From contig JAVHKY010000034.1 in assembly GCA_035079385.1 (NCBI GenBank), positions 1,240,001 to 1,304,000 on the forward strand: 64,000 nucleotides of DNA, in the 5' to 3' direction. This DNA comes from Aspidiotus rigidus (taxonomy: Eukaryota > Arthropoda > Insecta > Hemiptera > Diaspididae). Below are positions 12,401-27,400 of this stretch, one piece after another. The notes beneath the pieces were generated by a model. The model made no database searches, was not told where the DNA came from, and saw nothing but the letters and a program-made list of their open reading frames with translations. The stretch's first letter is position 1, and each line of letters opens with the position of its first letter. The translations under genes and the position numbers were made by a program.

Positions 12401-15400
12401 TTATTCCAAATTTTATACCGGAAAAAAAAATCATCAGTCAAATCTGTGATTATTACGACTTTAAATTGAACAATCCCTTACGCTATTGCTCTACTGCTCC
12501 TCAACTTCTTGGAAAGTTATACAAGGCCGTAACGATCGTAATTCATTCATATGGATGGATGGTTAGCTCCACTGTATCAGATGTTCAACATGAAAAGGGC
12601 GGGACCAGCCTTCAATATTTTAGATCCAATCTGTCAGTTTGCCTCCTCGATTTTCATTGTTCGCGTTTTGGCCATTTCTAAAACTCGATTATTCCAGAGT
12701 GTCTATCGCTCCTATAAAAGTCCAATATTTGAAAAATGGTCCAATAAACCCAATAAGAGTTCATTAATTTTCATTTTTATGCCAATTTGAATTCCTAGGT
12801 TGAGTAGGATTTTTTCCCCTGTAGTTTTGATGGTATTTTGAGGCGAATTTTTAGGTTCAGAGAAGGTCCAGACCACCTGACACCGTCCCCCCGTTACACC
12901 ACTGGAATTATGGTTTTGCGGAACATCCTTTAAGAGCCCTACAGAAGTCCCATATTTTTAATTTTTGAATTCGGTGGACACCCTGTGGGCACATCTCTGT
13001 AGTTTCAAGACGCTTCATTTGCCTTTCGTTGAGTGTGGCTTTCGCTATGCCGTACAATGAGATGAGTTCGTTTTACTGTTCGTTGTCTCACATTTATGGT
13101 CAGATGTCTGTGTCACGCCGCAACATCTCTATTAAAGACTGTTCGAGCTAGGGTCGCGGCAGAAACTTGTTTTTCGCGAGGGCGAAATATTTGAAAAAGA
13201 AGAATGTCTTCATTTTGATATACATACAAACATTGAATCAAGTATATGTTTTCGAGCATTTCTTCATGACGTCATCAGACATCAGACAGACTTAAGTCTG
13301 TTTTAGCCTAGTACTGCACATTAAGAGTATGTTAGGTCGACTAGCTGATGGGCTCACTCGCTCTGCTCGTTCGACGTCTAAACGCGGCCTAGTAATATGA
13401 CGGCTAAGAATACAAGTCCCAAAAATTTAGATACCGTCACAAACTCTGCAATGGCAGCGGGGAACCCGCAAGCTTAGCTGTTCCGTGGGAAGATGCATTG
13501 GGTCTGATCGAGAGTAAGAAATTTTCCAGTTCCTCTCCTACCATATGTGACTCCTCATAAATATATCGAAATTCGTATCTCAATTGTGTCTTTAATTTAC
13601 GCTCCTACCCAACTTCCTATGACTTTTCTGGGTCGAGTTATTGACCAAAATGTGCCAAAAATTGACCAATTCGCCAAAATTCTCAAAAATTGGAAATCGT
13701 TTAAACTTCCATATATTTTACTTGATTTGAAGGTACAATTTAACGCTCATTCCGAAAAAAAATTCCTGAATATCTTCCAAGTTACGATCTGATGACGTCA
13801 TAATACAGAAGGCCCAAGACGTCACGATCTGATGATGTCATAAATCAGTTTTTGAGACGTCACGATCTAATTACGTCAATCCCTAGCTCGGGAGTCGAGA
13901 TTTTCTCAGAGGACCTATTCTATTGAGGGGGGGGGAAAGAGGGGGGAGAGCGTAAACTTGTAGTGTCCGGAAAAAATCCTAATCGGCAAAAATGGGTCCC
14001 CCTTAAGTTCCAGCGGTAAAAATAGTCCAAGTCCGAGTAATTTCGAAATTCTTCCACGTCCCTCTCCATCATATACAGCTTGTGCAGGTCGAAATTCTTC
14101 CGAGTCCCCATCCTGTCATCATCATCGTGGACATTTTTTCGAAAGGGATGACGTTACAAAAGTCGGGAGCATCCGTCTTCTGAGGATGCCCTCCCAACAA
14201 AACAGAGCGGGTTCCACGAATTTTTCTCAGTCTTTACAGTAGGTGAAGGTCGCTGAAGATTTCATCAGCTCGTGATGCTTCACCTCTCTCAAAATAGCGT
14301 AACGCGTTGAAATTTCTACCAGGTTCTCAAATTAGCTCAAAGAGCTCGTGACGTCAGCGTGACGCAAATTTCCGACTGACTCCCAGATCGACGACGTGAT
14401 AAATTTAATGATTTTTTGAGCGCTGTGGAGCCCTATGCCTTCAACACCTCACCCCCTTCCTTCGCTCCGCCCTTAGTTCTCATCTTGACTTCCGTGTCCA
14501 GCACCAACTTCTCTATATGTTACAGCCAAGATATTTGAAACTCTTATTTGCTCCTCCTCTGTTGAATTATGTTCCAGCAAGCTTTAGGATTCCCATCTAG
14601 AGAACTCACAATCTTGTTCATAATATCATTTCCCATTTTCTCGGAGTAAAATTTCTTCAATTTCACCCATCTGGAGAAATGGCTTTCTTACACCTGATCA
14701 GTCTGATAGAATTGTGTGACAGTGCTCCAGACGGAGCCAAATTATATCTCTGGGAATCTTATCTGGATCACCGATCGGATATCATTGTGGCGCTATGGCT
14801 CAGGTGAGGTTCAAGGTTAAGGATATCTGGTCTGGTATCTGAAGAAAGTTTCCTCTGATGAAGCTCTTAGGTCTCCTTCCTGTCTTTTTCTCAGCAATTC
14901 ACCCACCGAGGCTATCCAATAGCAGACTCCTGTCTAAAATCCGTTACTAGCCTACGGCTTCGATTTGTTTGTGCGTAGCCAGCCCTTTGAATCTCCTCAT
15001 ATTGTTCCACCACCCATTTACTCTTAGTCTTCGCAGATTTCCTTTTTTATTACCTTAATCAGTCTGCGGTACTCAGCTAAGTTTTTGTTCTCATGAGTGA
15101 ATTCTTATCCGCATTAGGTTTTGAACTTCTTGTGTCATTCATTCTTCTTGACGAAACCTATTTCCAAATATTTTTGACACATATCCAATACTCCTTGGTA
15201 CTGATCTGGAACAGTGGTTTCCTCAGCGAAGTGGTTTAGGTTTTCATTCACATTAGCTCTAATTTCCGATGGCGCACGCATTTGACTTTACAAATTATCC
15301 GTAATTATCAGAATTAAATCAAGCTGTGCTTTATAAACTTATTGCGCTCTAGGCGCCGGCTTAGTTGGCCTATTTGGAAATACGTCACTTTTAATTTTCA

Positions 15401-18400
15401 TCGATCTCAATTTGAGTACTTCTAATTCCTCTGTGGAGCTATTTGGTTTAATAATAGTCATTCATAATGAATGATTGCAGCGCTCTAAGCAGAAATCCGA
15501 TCCGAATTCTCTGAAAATGTCAAATTTGAAACACGAGTGAATAAATATTGCTTATTTTTTATTCACAGAGAAAAAAATTTAAGAAGTAAGAAACGTCGAG
15601 AAAAGCAAATATGTATTTTCCGAGGGTGCCAGTGGCAGGAAATTGCAGTTTCCAGTCGCATTAGAAAAAAACAAAAGACACTAGCCGGGTTTCAATGGGG
15701 CATCGGCCCTTAGGCCAAACATCATATTCATGCGTTGGAAAATATTTGTTGATATTAAAAACGATTTTTAAAAAGAATTTATCTTCTATATATCCTCAAA
15801 TATGGCCAAATAAATTTTATTTTCTTTAAAAATTCATATCTCAGGGAGTTTTTATCCGATTTTTTTGAACTTTGGTAAAATGGAAACTATTTTTTGAGAC
15901 AAATCAACTGTTGAAAAAATATGTTTTTTTTTTTAAGTAGATAATAATTCAATACATGATATTTTTTTTTTTTCAGAATTGCAGTCTGAAAAGAACCTGG
16001 TAAATGAGCGTTAAAAAAGACTAAAACGGGCAATTTGGCAAGGCATGTCGATTGGAAAATTCCAAAAAAATTACCAGTTGATTTCCCTCAAAAAATACTT
16101 TCCATTTCACCAAAGTTCAAAAAAATCGGATAAAAACTTCCTGAGATATGAATTTTTAAAGAAAATAACATTTATTTGACCATATTTGAGGATATATAGG
16201 GGATAAAAATCTGAAATTCCTTTTAAAAATCGTTTTTAAACATTTTCCAATGCATGAATATGATATTTGGCCTGGGAGCCGACGCCCCATTGAAACCCGG
16301 CTATAGTCTTTACGTCATTTCTTTTTTCATGTATCAATAATTAATAATATCGAATAGATTTTTATTTTACCTTTATTTCTATTTTCTTGTTTCTTCATCC
16401 ACTGGCTTTCAAAACTGGAAAAATGGAATAGAAGATCGTCCTGAAGTTTTTTATTGGAAAATATGGATTTAGTTAGGCATGCCGAATTTCATCCAGAAAC
16501 TGTAGGCTATAAAGTACCTCAATTTCTTTCGCACACAAATCGTTATTTCCGATTGTCCTAAGGACAAAAGTGTGTTCAAGTGAAGCTGCGCGTGTATTCA
16601 CGTGTACTTATTTCGAATGCCTCGAGGCTTTATATCTGCGAAATTTCTACTCGGCTAATATTATTGTCGGTAACGCTTGGGAAAATAATGCAAAACAAAA
16701 ACGTGATTTCGTGCCTTCGTATTATACGGGCATTTTACGAGTTCTCGTTCGGTTCAGATTCTAAATATGTACATACATAAAAGAATTTTCGTTTGTAAAT
16801 GGTGTAATCATCCGAAACGGCGGCAATGTATATAATATATATCGCGGTCCGTAGTGTAAGCGTGGAACGAAATCTCTTGACGTTTTATTTTTCTCGAATT
16901 CTTTCAGGCCGGAGACAATCATCATTTCCATCCGACTTGCGCGAGATGCACAAAATGCGGCGATCCTTTCGGCGACGGCGAAGAAATGTATCTGCAAGGT
17001 ACGTAAGAATATCGTTGCTAATATAATATCCATTCATTCTTAATGACGAAACAATAACACCGAAAGAATGTATTGTGTACGAGCGAAATTAAACGTATTG
17101 TGTGTTTTGCAGGCGGTGCTATATGGCATCCTAAATGCGGACCAGGACCGACTGAAAATGGCACTGTAATTAACGGCTTAGGAAATGGTTCTCATTTCGG
17201 TTTGAATGGCAATCTCACGGATACTGAAAGAGATTTCGATCGTTTAAGTAGTTCGGCTGCAAGCGAAACACAAGTACGTACGCGAAGTGGGGCCTATATA
17301 ATATTTGAAATTGGCTTGCCGAAAAATTTTTTGTGCCCTGGTGATTCATTTACTAATTAGTGAATTCTTATGTACATATGTAGTTACATAATATTCCTCA
17401 TAGTTTGTATACGTATCTAGATGAAAGGGAGTAGACTAGCGTTGTGCGGTAGATTGGTGGGGTCTCGTCTGGAAAATGTAATGTCACGATGGCGGACGCC
17501 AGAATGAGAATAAGAAGAATATTTGATTAATTTTACCTTGAGATCGTATTCACGCGTGGATATTATAATTGTTCCGTTCTCCGTCAGTCTGCCCACCTGT
17601 AATATTCCCTTCCCGCATTGTATATGTACCTTACTTCCTGTACTTCCTTGTCTTGTCCTCGCATTTTCTAAATAATCTCTCCGAATATCTCATGGTACGC
17701 AACAGTAATCCTTTTAATTTTTTTTTTTTTTTAACGGCGTAGTATGTTTTGATTTTTGCTTTATCAGCTTGTGTTGCGTTTTGTTATTGTTTTTGCAGTT
17801 TTCGCTTCATTCTCGCACGTCTAGCTATAACGGATCTCTGTACAATAGTAGCGTTTGCAATGGGTCAAATCGTAAGGTAAGTTTTGTGGAAATATGTATG
17901 ATGTAGCTTGTGGAGGAAGTGATCATTTGATGGGTTATGTAGTAAAGTAAATTTAAAAGAAATCGATGCATTCATCTTGTCTCTTGGAGACGTCCGCCCT
18001 TCCTCTAGCGTCAACGTTGCAGTTTGTCGAAGAATTTAGGTAATTAAGATATTTCCTCCCCGTAGGAGAAACTTGAATTCTCTGCGTTGTGGTCGTGAAA
18101 CCAAGTGTAGCTAATATATGCTTTAACGTCCTTTGTTTATCGCCATGTCCGGTGTACGAGTTTCTATCATTGTATTTTGCTTAGCGTATCGTAGAGATGA
18201 TTTTTTCTCTTATTTTTAACGAGAAAGGAAGTTATTTTTTCCTACTTCTATTGGCGTATTATAGGTGTGTGTCTCGTGTTAGTCTTGGGAACAACATTTT
18301 TGTAATTTATTATTCATTGACTTTTTTTTGTGTGTGTGTTTTTTCAGCATTATTCGTATAGAGCTAGTAGTCCTGGTTTGAGAGCTGGTAGTCCTGGTCT

Positions 18401-21400
18401 TATCTTAAGAGAGTACAATAAACCACGCTATGAAGATATTAGTCGAATTTACACGTACAGTTATCTAACCGAAGAACCAGCTCTGGGATATTTGAAGAGA
18501 CCAATCGAGCCGTACGACAAACCGCCTACCTCGCCCCATTTTCATCGTCCTGCTTGTAAGTAAAGCGAGAGCTCATAATTGAACACTATCTAGATTCTTC
18601 AAAGTTCTATTTATTGAAAGACTCACTGTTGATAAAATGTAAATGTGTTGTTAAAGATACGATCCTCTTTTGATCTCTTTTCGTCCTCGGGTTGTTAAAT
18701 GATAGCTTACCGAAAAGGGGTTTATACCTTGGATTTCTCAAAGCTCTTCACATCATTCAAATTTGAAAAATGTTTTCTTTTGTTCTTGTCAGTATTTTAG
18801 TGGCTGATTGCTATCTGCTGTGATCTTCTAAGAATAGTTCTTCCTCTCAAGCGTAAGGCCACATAAATTTTTATGGCTGTTGCCACTGTTTTTGAAGCTA
18901 TTGACCTATACAAAACTTATGCTGAAGGCTATTGGGAAACAACTTGAGAGAATCGTGATAGGAGTGTTTTAAATCTTCATCCTGCTGCAGCTAATTCACT
19001 GTTCCACAGTTCACTCATTGCACTGGTCAAGTACACCATGATATTATCCTTATTATCTCATACTTCTGGTCTTTCTTGTACAATGGACACACTTTAAGCT
19101 CGTGGTTTGCGTTTTATTGCGGTTTACCACGTGTGCATGCAAGTGTTTCTGCTATTTTCATTTGGTACCTGTATATGGTGAGGTGTCCATGTCTGGTAAG
19201 GGCCATTCCTTACTTACAGCTGACTGAGGTTCTCCCTCTTTGTCCATTCACCTTTCTTGTAGCTGGTCCAGCTTTTGTTCCATTGCTTGATGACATCTTT
19301 CTTAGCACATAGATGCTAGAGGCTGCTCGAGTATTATAGTGGGGCCAAGTAGTGTGACCTTTTTCTGCAACCATATTCGCTGTTATATTTCATAGGAAGT
19401 CACCCGGTAATGACTGTGGCTAGAATGTATGACACAATAAACAAATTAGCGTGAGTTTATGAATCCGGTCGATAATTTTACAACTGTACTGGGCTTTCAA
19501 TCTATTTGTCCTGCAGGAGCTTGCATATTTTAGCTGCGCCTCAGCTCTTCTAGCCCAACTTATTACCTTGGCGCATCAGGTTAGTGTGGATGAAGAAAGG
19601 GCATAGAGCTCTCCTAAGATCATGATTGACCTCGATCTAAAAGAAGACCCTTTCACTATATACTTACGTGGACTGTATTAACTAATAAGAGGGCTCGTCG
19701 GACACTGGCGATTGTGTAAGATGTAAGTTGAAAATAAAACTGTGTAAAACGAAGAAGTGTATTATTGTGTGTTCATTAACACAAGACTATTTCTCTTAGT
19801 TTACCCTCGTTTCATCTTGAAACTTGCATTCTACTCAGCCTGTGCAGCCTCTACTGTTTGATGAGCTTGATATCGAAATTGGTGGGTAAATCTTGTCAGT
19901 CAAATATGCAGTCGATGTAACTATATGTATTATCAAAGGACTACCCTGATGACGTCATCGGCTGGGTAATAGTTAGTGTATGCTAACCTAAGGAATCTGG
20001 AGTTGACATTACAGGGAGTTGTTGTCCTAGATCGTAACCTTCCCCCTCTGATGAGCTCAATAAAATCGAGCTGACGTTTCTCTGATTCGAATTTATTTTC
20101 ACCTACACAGGGACTACATTGATGACGTTATAGGCTAGGCAATTATCAGTACTGGCTGCACCAAAGGATCTAAAATAGGCATTAGCTAGAAGAAGACTGC
20201 TTGCCGCTCCTCCCCTCCGGGCAAAGTATGGTACGCCCCACCCCTCACCTAAGGCCAGTTTTATATGTTTCATTTCTATTACGTTCTCGGAATTGATGAA
20301 GTTGATGAAGAATTTCAATGAAGCTTCGATTACCGGAATTTCCTTCGTTGTTTCCCTTGTTACCAAGTTTAAGAAAATGATTTTAGCTTGACTCCCCAGT
20401 TCTGTCAAGCCACTTTCGTCTGGAAGTAGATTAATCTGGTTGGAGAGTATTGTAGCCGAAAATTTCAGCTTCGACTTCCGGCTCAATTCAGCTAATCAAA
20501 GTTATGAAAAAAATGCGAGTCCAAATGAAGCGATCTGGAGAATTAGGGCTTTGTCACGCTTGTGGAAGATACCTATCCTCCAGATTGTGTTCATCTCCTC
20601 TGGATGACTATACTACAGGCTTCTATGCTGAACGGCGGAACAGCTGCATTTAAAACTGGCTTTCAGCTTCGCTCATCTAATTTCGCCTTTCGCCCTTCAG
20701 CTGGCTACAGTACTCTGTCTGGTTGGTTAACTGATAGTCGAATATTCTAAAGCGATTTGGGCACAGGTCATGTTGTAATATCTAATAGATGATAATCAGC
20801 GTGACGTCATTCATGGTAGGAGATCGCAAACGCCCTATGAAATGCAGACCGCAGAAATCAGTGATTTCAGCCGAGCTGATTTTTACACCTGAGAGACTTT
20901 TGTTGTCGGATATATCAAAAATCATGAATGTCTTAAGAATGAATTATAGCTCAAAAGAAAGGTTGAAGTCTATTTTATGGTTAACAATTTCATATTCTTA
21001 AGAAATATATAATTTTCGATATATTTGTCAACAAAAAGTTGTCCAGAATTCTCTTATGAGAAACTATGTGTAAAAATCAGCTCGGCTGAAATCACTGATC
21101 TCTGCGGTCTGCATTTCATAGGCCATTTGCGATTTTTCCTTCCATGAATGACGTCAGCTGATAATCATTTATTGCAAAATTCTACTCGAAAAAATAAAAC
21201 GGTCTTCCGTATCGAGAATGGGAAATTGGAGAATTTCACCGAACTCGTCGGCAAAATCCTGATCGAACGTTTGTGTCAATGATGATATTTTTGAATTGGA
21301 AATTATTTCGTTTTTTCTTGGGCGGTTAGTTTTTTGTATCCGAACTGAAGCTAGACCAATAATTTTGCCGAATGTTGTTGAAAATCAATAAAACTTGGTT

Positions 21401-24400
21401 CAACGTGATACTCAGTATAATAGAAAAGAAACTTATCGCCAAAAATTGTTCGTTTTCTGTTGTTAAAAATTTCCTCATTCTCAGTATCATTCCGAAACTG
21501 GTCTCAATTGTAATTCAAAATTATAGCCTTCTGAATGATGCATAATTTTCAAATGTAAAAACCTGTCTTTTTATATCTTTGGTTCGGTAAATTCGTTATT
21601 TCTGTTGAAAAATTTTAACGCGCTAGGAAACTTTTGCGCTCTTTGATTCATTCAGAGAACTGAAAAGATTTTGAACCACCAACACCATAAAGCTTCGTTT
21701 GAGTCTAGTTTTGATTACTGTGTGCCTTTTCCCTTCTTCAAGAATCTCACTAAAAACTTTCACCCTTCTATCCGAATTCAACGTATGTTTTCCTGATCAC
21801 ACATTGAAGTAAAAAGTTTGTAGAAAACATCTAAAATCATTGTACGCATTTTTGTCAGAATCAAATTTTTCACATATTTTAGTTTTCGTCTCTTTTTGAA
21901 GATAATTTGTTGGCCAAAACTTTTTACAAGAAGTGAAGTACCGACGCTGCATGGACTACGAGCTGCGAAATCTTGACGAATTAAAATAAGAAAACTTTGC
22001 AAACGCCTATACTTTTTATGACGCATGGTACTAAAAATTTTATTCGACGCTCTTTTACTCAAGACGCGTATTTTACCCTTTGCAAACAATTTCTTTCCTT
22101 CTTTTTCCCACTCGTTTGTGAAAATGAGAAGCCACTTACACGTAGAAATGAATAAAACTACTCGCGATATTTCTTCTCAGTTAAACATTTTCTCTCAGCC
22201 GAGGTTAGTCTCCTCGTATTGCCTCGAAAAATTGGTTTTTTCGGACACGATTCTAGTTGGAAGTTGAAATTAATGACCGTTGTTTTACGGTATTCAAGAA
22301 CTTTTTATTGCGAAAAAAAAAAAGAAAAATGATGAAATTCGATGTAAAAACGAGCAGGCTTGAAACGTTCGAGCTAAAATTTTAACAATATTTTGGACTA
22401 GAGCGAGCTTTCGAAAATGGTTTATGTTGTAGCACTCATGAGGTCTTTTGAGAATGTAGCCTTAGTTTGTCGGCTCTGGGAATGAAAAGTTTTAAACGTT
22501 CTTCTATAGAGTTAAAAGTGCGCCGAAACTTCATATCTCGTTACTTGTAGATGAGCAAATCGGTGAAGGGGCCGAGGACGAGCTTTTGGAACCCGGAGAT
22601 CCCACGACCTATTTTCTAGATTCAAATTTGACATTTTTGACATGTTTCATGTCTTTCCTAAAACCTCGCCCGCTACTCATGAGGACGAGTGGATTTTCCA
22701 TTTATAATTGTCCCACTCGTCGCAAATTGAGATAACTGAGTTCTAATAGTGTACATTTCCTTTTTCAGCTGCGTCCAGCTTACGTGGTAGTAGTCGTAGT
22801 TCGACGTTGGGAAAGAGCGGCGGAGGTAAATCCGCGATGAAAGTATTAATCGAAAGTATTCGTAGCGAGACGCCACGACCAAAATCTCCGCATATGAATA
22901 ACGAAGAGCCCATAGAACTAGCTCATTTTCCGGCCGCTAAACCACCCCCGCCTGGCGAAAAACCGAAAATCGAACGGGACGATTTTCCTGCTCCGCCTTA
23001 CCCTTACTCCGATCCAGGTTTGTTGTCGTGTAGTGCTATTGTTTTCGGGCTTCGATTTCATTGTCCCATTTTTCATCGCTCCTGTTCTGGCCTGTTTTTA
23101 GAACGTCGGAAACGTTGGTCAGATAGTTACAAAGAAGTATCGATATCGGACGACGAAGACGAAGTTGATAAGGCGAGCGCGAAGAAACCAGAAGATGTCG
23201 GCGAAAGTAAACTAAAAGTGAGTACCGTCGTCGAGAAGACAAATAAATTTTGTTCTGTTTTGGTCTAACGATTTTCATGTACAGAAAGAAGAAGAGGAGC
23301 TAAGTAAGATCGCTTCCGGTATTGGTAAAGTGTTCTTGCGTAACGTTAAAGAACGAGAAAAAATGAAGAAATGGAAACAGAGTCACATAGATCCAAGAAA
23401 CGCTTCCAGATGTCCTTCCGCATCTCGCGAACCAGCGTATCGTTTACGCTACCAATCGCCAATTAACGCCTGTAAGTTCCTCGAGTGCAAAAAGTGAATT
23501 TCAAACCAAATAGATGGTTTCAACAATCATCTTTGTTTTCTTACTCAGCGCCGTCTAGAAATTTAGATCATCCCAGACCATGGGAAGAGGAAGAGTTTGA
23601 ACGTAGCGTTAGTTGTAGAGGATCGTCGGTAGGACGTTCAACTGGTGCTATTTCCAGTTATAATGGTAAATATCTATTTTTATTAGCTATATTGTACAAT
23701 ATTTGTAACCAATGATAGGTTGTATTGATAATTCTACTCGCCTGAAAAGAATTTATCATTGCAATCTTCATCTAGTGTAAGTACGAAACTATGTAAGTGT
23801 TCATCAAGCAAGGAGATTCGAGGTATTGTAGTGAAACGGCAACCCTTTTTTTTTTTTTTAATTATTCATCTTTCTTCGTCTGTATGTGATTTTTGTGTGT
23901 ATTAACAAAGATAATCTAGCTTGCGAAAGTTCCTAACTTGATTTATGTATGCGACAGTTAGTTATTAGCGAGATTGTCTTGGAAGAGAATGTAGTTCTCT
24001 ATGCATGTGTAGTTTCCTTTTTTTTTTTTTTTTTAGAATGAAAATTAGGAGAAAAAAGTGATCGTTGACCGAGATAATGTTTCTTACGTAACTTTCTCAA
24101 CTGAATTGCACTTACTATTCATATAAAAGAGAAAAATCGATCAGTTTAAGATTTGCACCAAAATTTTCAAGGGTGGAATGCATGGATGTACAAAGTAAAA
24201 ACAAAAAAAAAAAAAAGATTTAAATTTCTGCACGTGACTCTGTTCTATTTTCTCAATCTGTCCTGTCTGATCACACAATTTATTTCTATCAACACAAATT
24301 TCAAAATTGGAGAAAACAAAGATTTGTCGAATTAATTAGTCAGTAGTTCTTAAGCTTAAACCGTATGAAAATTATTATAATGCATGGCGAAAAAAAAAAA

Positions 24401-27400
24401 AAATTATCGTGAAGAATTATTTTATTTTTTATCCTTTTTTTTTATTAATCTTCTTCCTTCGTTTTTTTTTTCTTCGGTACATTTGGTGACTTTTTCCTGT
24501 TGTCGTTGTTATTGTTGTGGTTGTTGTTTTTTTTTTGTTTTGTAGCGGTTACTGGCGATTATATTCCTTGTCATGCTTCACCCGCTTTGAAATCTTCTAC
24601 TTTGCCCGCTTCACTTACGACCCATCATGATATGAACATGATGATGAACACTATGGTGAGTGCAGTTTATGAACATTTGTAAAGGACCCTATTCTTATGC
24701 GACGGGATTTTTTTCTGCTCTCGTTTGTTCTCAGTTGTAAGCGCGTTACGACATGTACCGAAACCGGGATACGGTCTCGCTCCGCACTACAGTAAAATGT
24801 ACGGATCGGTAGGCGCAACCAGCGCATTGGTAAGTTTGTATGTAGACCTCGGAGGAAAAAAAAAAAAAAAAATAGGGGTCCGGTGGATGCGGAACGATGC
24901 CGAAAACGGTGCTGAAGAGGTGCAGATCAGCTTCGGAAAATTGTATCGTCATAAGAACAACGTAGTCTAGGAGTTATTAATTCTCTCTTAAGAATATTCT
25001 ATAGGGGTTCAAGGAGAGGAACTTCGGACAAATAACGAGGTGGCCTACGAACGTTTCGACACTCATGAGAATAAGTCAGGAAGCATATAAAAATGTCTTA
25101 GTCCCTGAGTGTTGATCAATTCATACAGTGGCTAAATGCTCGTAAAAGGAGATCAGAGCTGCAGGAAGGTAAAAAAATGTGGTCAAAATTTTGCACTCGT
25201 CGTGGCTGATTCTGCTAACGGGGAGGTCGCCAGCTCAAATTCCACGATAGGAGCGAAAATTTGTTCCGTATTGATTTATCTAGTCCCCTTTAAAATTCCA
25301 TCCCCTTATTGATATTTCTTCAGCAGGTTTATTTCGGTACGGCATGATGCGTGTAGTGCTCGGCCTGCATCCTCTTGTAGAGGTCGCGCAATGTATGGCT
25401 GATCAGAACCACAAGAAGATGGAAAAACGGATTGTTGGAAACGCATGCTAAACTAGTAGGGTGAAATAGTTTTCGGCAAACCTAAGTTTTTTTATGATAT
25501 AGCCTAAACAAATTCTTTCATGCAACGAAACCTATCCTGTTTTATTGATGACGTCATCAAAGTCGCAGGATGTACCATAAAACAGATAACGAATTCCCCG
25601 CTAAAAAAAATTTTTTTGTATGATCTTTGTTTCCTATGTTATCCTTGTGGGAGTCGATACGTTTCTAAGCCACCTTGGTGGGTAGATTTTGACATCATAA
25701 ATTTGTCCATTGATGAAGTTCAGGAAAGAGGAGCATTTGGAGGTTTAATTTTGTTTCGATATTCGAAACTTTCTCTACGAATTTTATCATTCTCTGTTCT
25801 CTAGTTGTATTCATTTATTATAAAAATATGTTATCAAAAAACAAAAACTATTCCGTATAAATTAAAGTTTGTATTTTTCAATTTCAGGGTGATTATTCTA
25901 TGAGCGGTTTAGGAGAGAAAGCTCGAAGCACAGATTTTAGTAGCGGAAAATCTGATAGTAAGTTAACGTATTTTATATGAAGTCATTAATTTTATTGTCG
26001 AATAAATGAAAGTTGTTGGAAAATAATGATTTTAAATTAGAAGCTCGGAATAAAATTTTTCTTTACGTGTCCTGTACCTGAAAAGTGCACTTTCGTCGTT
26101 GGAGAAAGTGTCATTTTTCCCGATGCTGCTTATTTGTTTTCTTTTCTCCTCTGTTTTCATTTTTCTCCACGGTTTCAGGGTGTCTACCGGTCAAATAAGT
26201 CGAGTAAACCTTGATAAAAGGTCAAGTAAACGAGTAAAATTCAAGTATTTTCATTAACGGTCAAGTAAAAATGATGAAAACGACGAAAATTTTTAAAAAA
26301 GCAAAAAGAAAGAGAGAAAGAAAGGAAAACAGGAAAGGAAAAACTGTATTTTTAGTCAACTGGACTTTTTTTTTTTTGCTTACTCTGAAAAAAAGTCAAG
26401 TAAAAGTCAAGTGTTTTCAAAATTTCCTGTCAGTAGACACCCTAGGTTTCTTTTCTCCACGTTTTTACTTTTCTTGATGGAGCTTCTTTTCACTTTTCTC
26501 TCTTCAGGCATGCGTGTGGGAAAATATCTTTCAAGAAAAACGGCGAGAGTGACGTTTTCGTCGCTTACATCTAGAAATATACTATTTCTCCATCTTGTCA
26601 ATTACTATGATCTGCTGATTAGGATAGAGAAAAGAAAGAAAGAGAGAAAGAAGATAACTTGGTGGGATAAATTTCACTTCTGATACTACGAGTACTATTT
26701 GAAATTGACGAAATTTTTTTCAGCAAGGAACCTGCTCATTTTGTAGGGTATTTTTTTTTTTTTTTTTTGAGAAAAACGTCCGTCGTCGTTGCGGAAAATC
26801 GTAGTACCCTGAGGTGCTGAAGAAAGCTCGGACCTAATCGGACTTGTGCGCAAATTCTCTAACCTGACTGAAATCATCCGTTCTTTGACCAAGTTGGACT
26901 TCTGAGTTACATGTATATTAGCAAATTGTGGTTTCGGGGAAAGGGAGGTGTCCTTGACCCGATTTAGCGACTTGTCAGAATTCTTAGAGGCTACTATAGG
27001 TAACTGAGAGGGTGGGAAACCAGTGGCGCGGCGTGGACAGACAATTTTTCTGGGAGGGTTGAAGAAAAAACGGAAGAAAAGAAATGTTACGAAAATTTTT
27101 GGAAATTATTTAGAATAGAAATTGATATTTCATATGTTTTGTGGGGAGTTCCGACCCGCCCCCATTCTCTCCTCGCTGCGCCTTCGACGGACATTGTGAT
27201 CTAGTTAGACTTCTTAGTTACATTTATGGTTTCGAGGGAGGAGGGGAGTTTCTGACCTAGTTTAAAGATTGTTAGAAATTCTCGCAGGCTACTGTCTGGT
27301 GTGACGTATTTTGGACTTGAAAAAAGTTTTGCCAGACCGATGTTTAAGAGGACCAGATTTAGTTCAATTGCTCTTCAATCCCAAACTCTGGTCCATCATA

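Larger units (their letters stand above)
11625..16907. other. abLIM intron, repeat-bearing
   Basis: Contains a three-unit GACGTCACGATCTGATGACG tandem at 13,788-13,880, a copy of the CTATCATATA family near 14,020-14,110 and a large foldback element at 15,684-16,301. Frames at 12,126-12,680 on both strands are open but without splice context or a family I know. Confidence 0.55.

Noticed and set aside
12126..12681. Overlapping open frames on both strands in an abLIM intron
   Set aside because: No recognisable family, no splice-site support and no codon-level signal. A processed pseudogene is possible but cannot be supported by eye.
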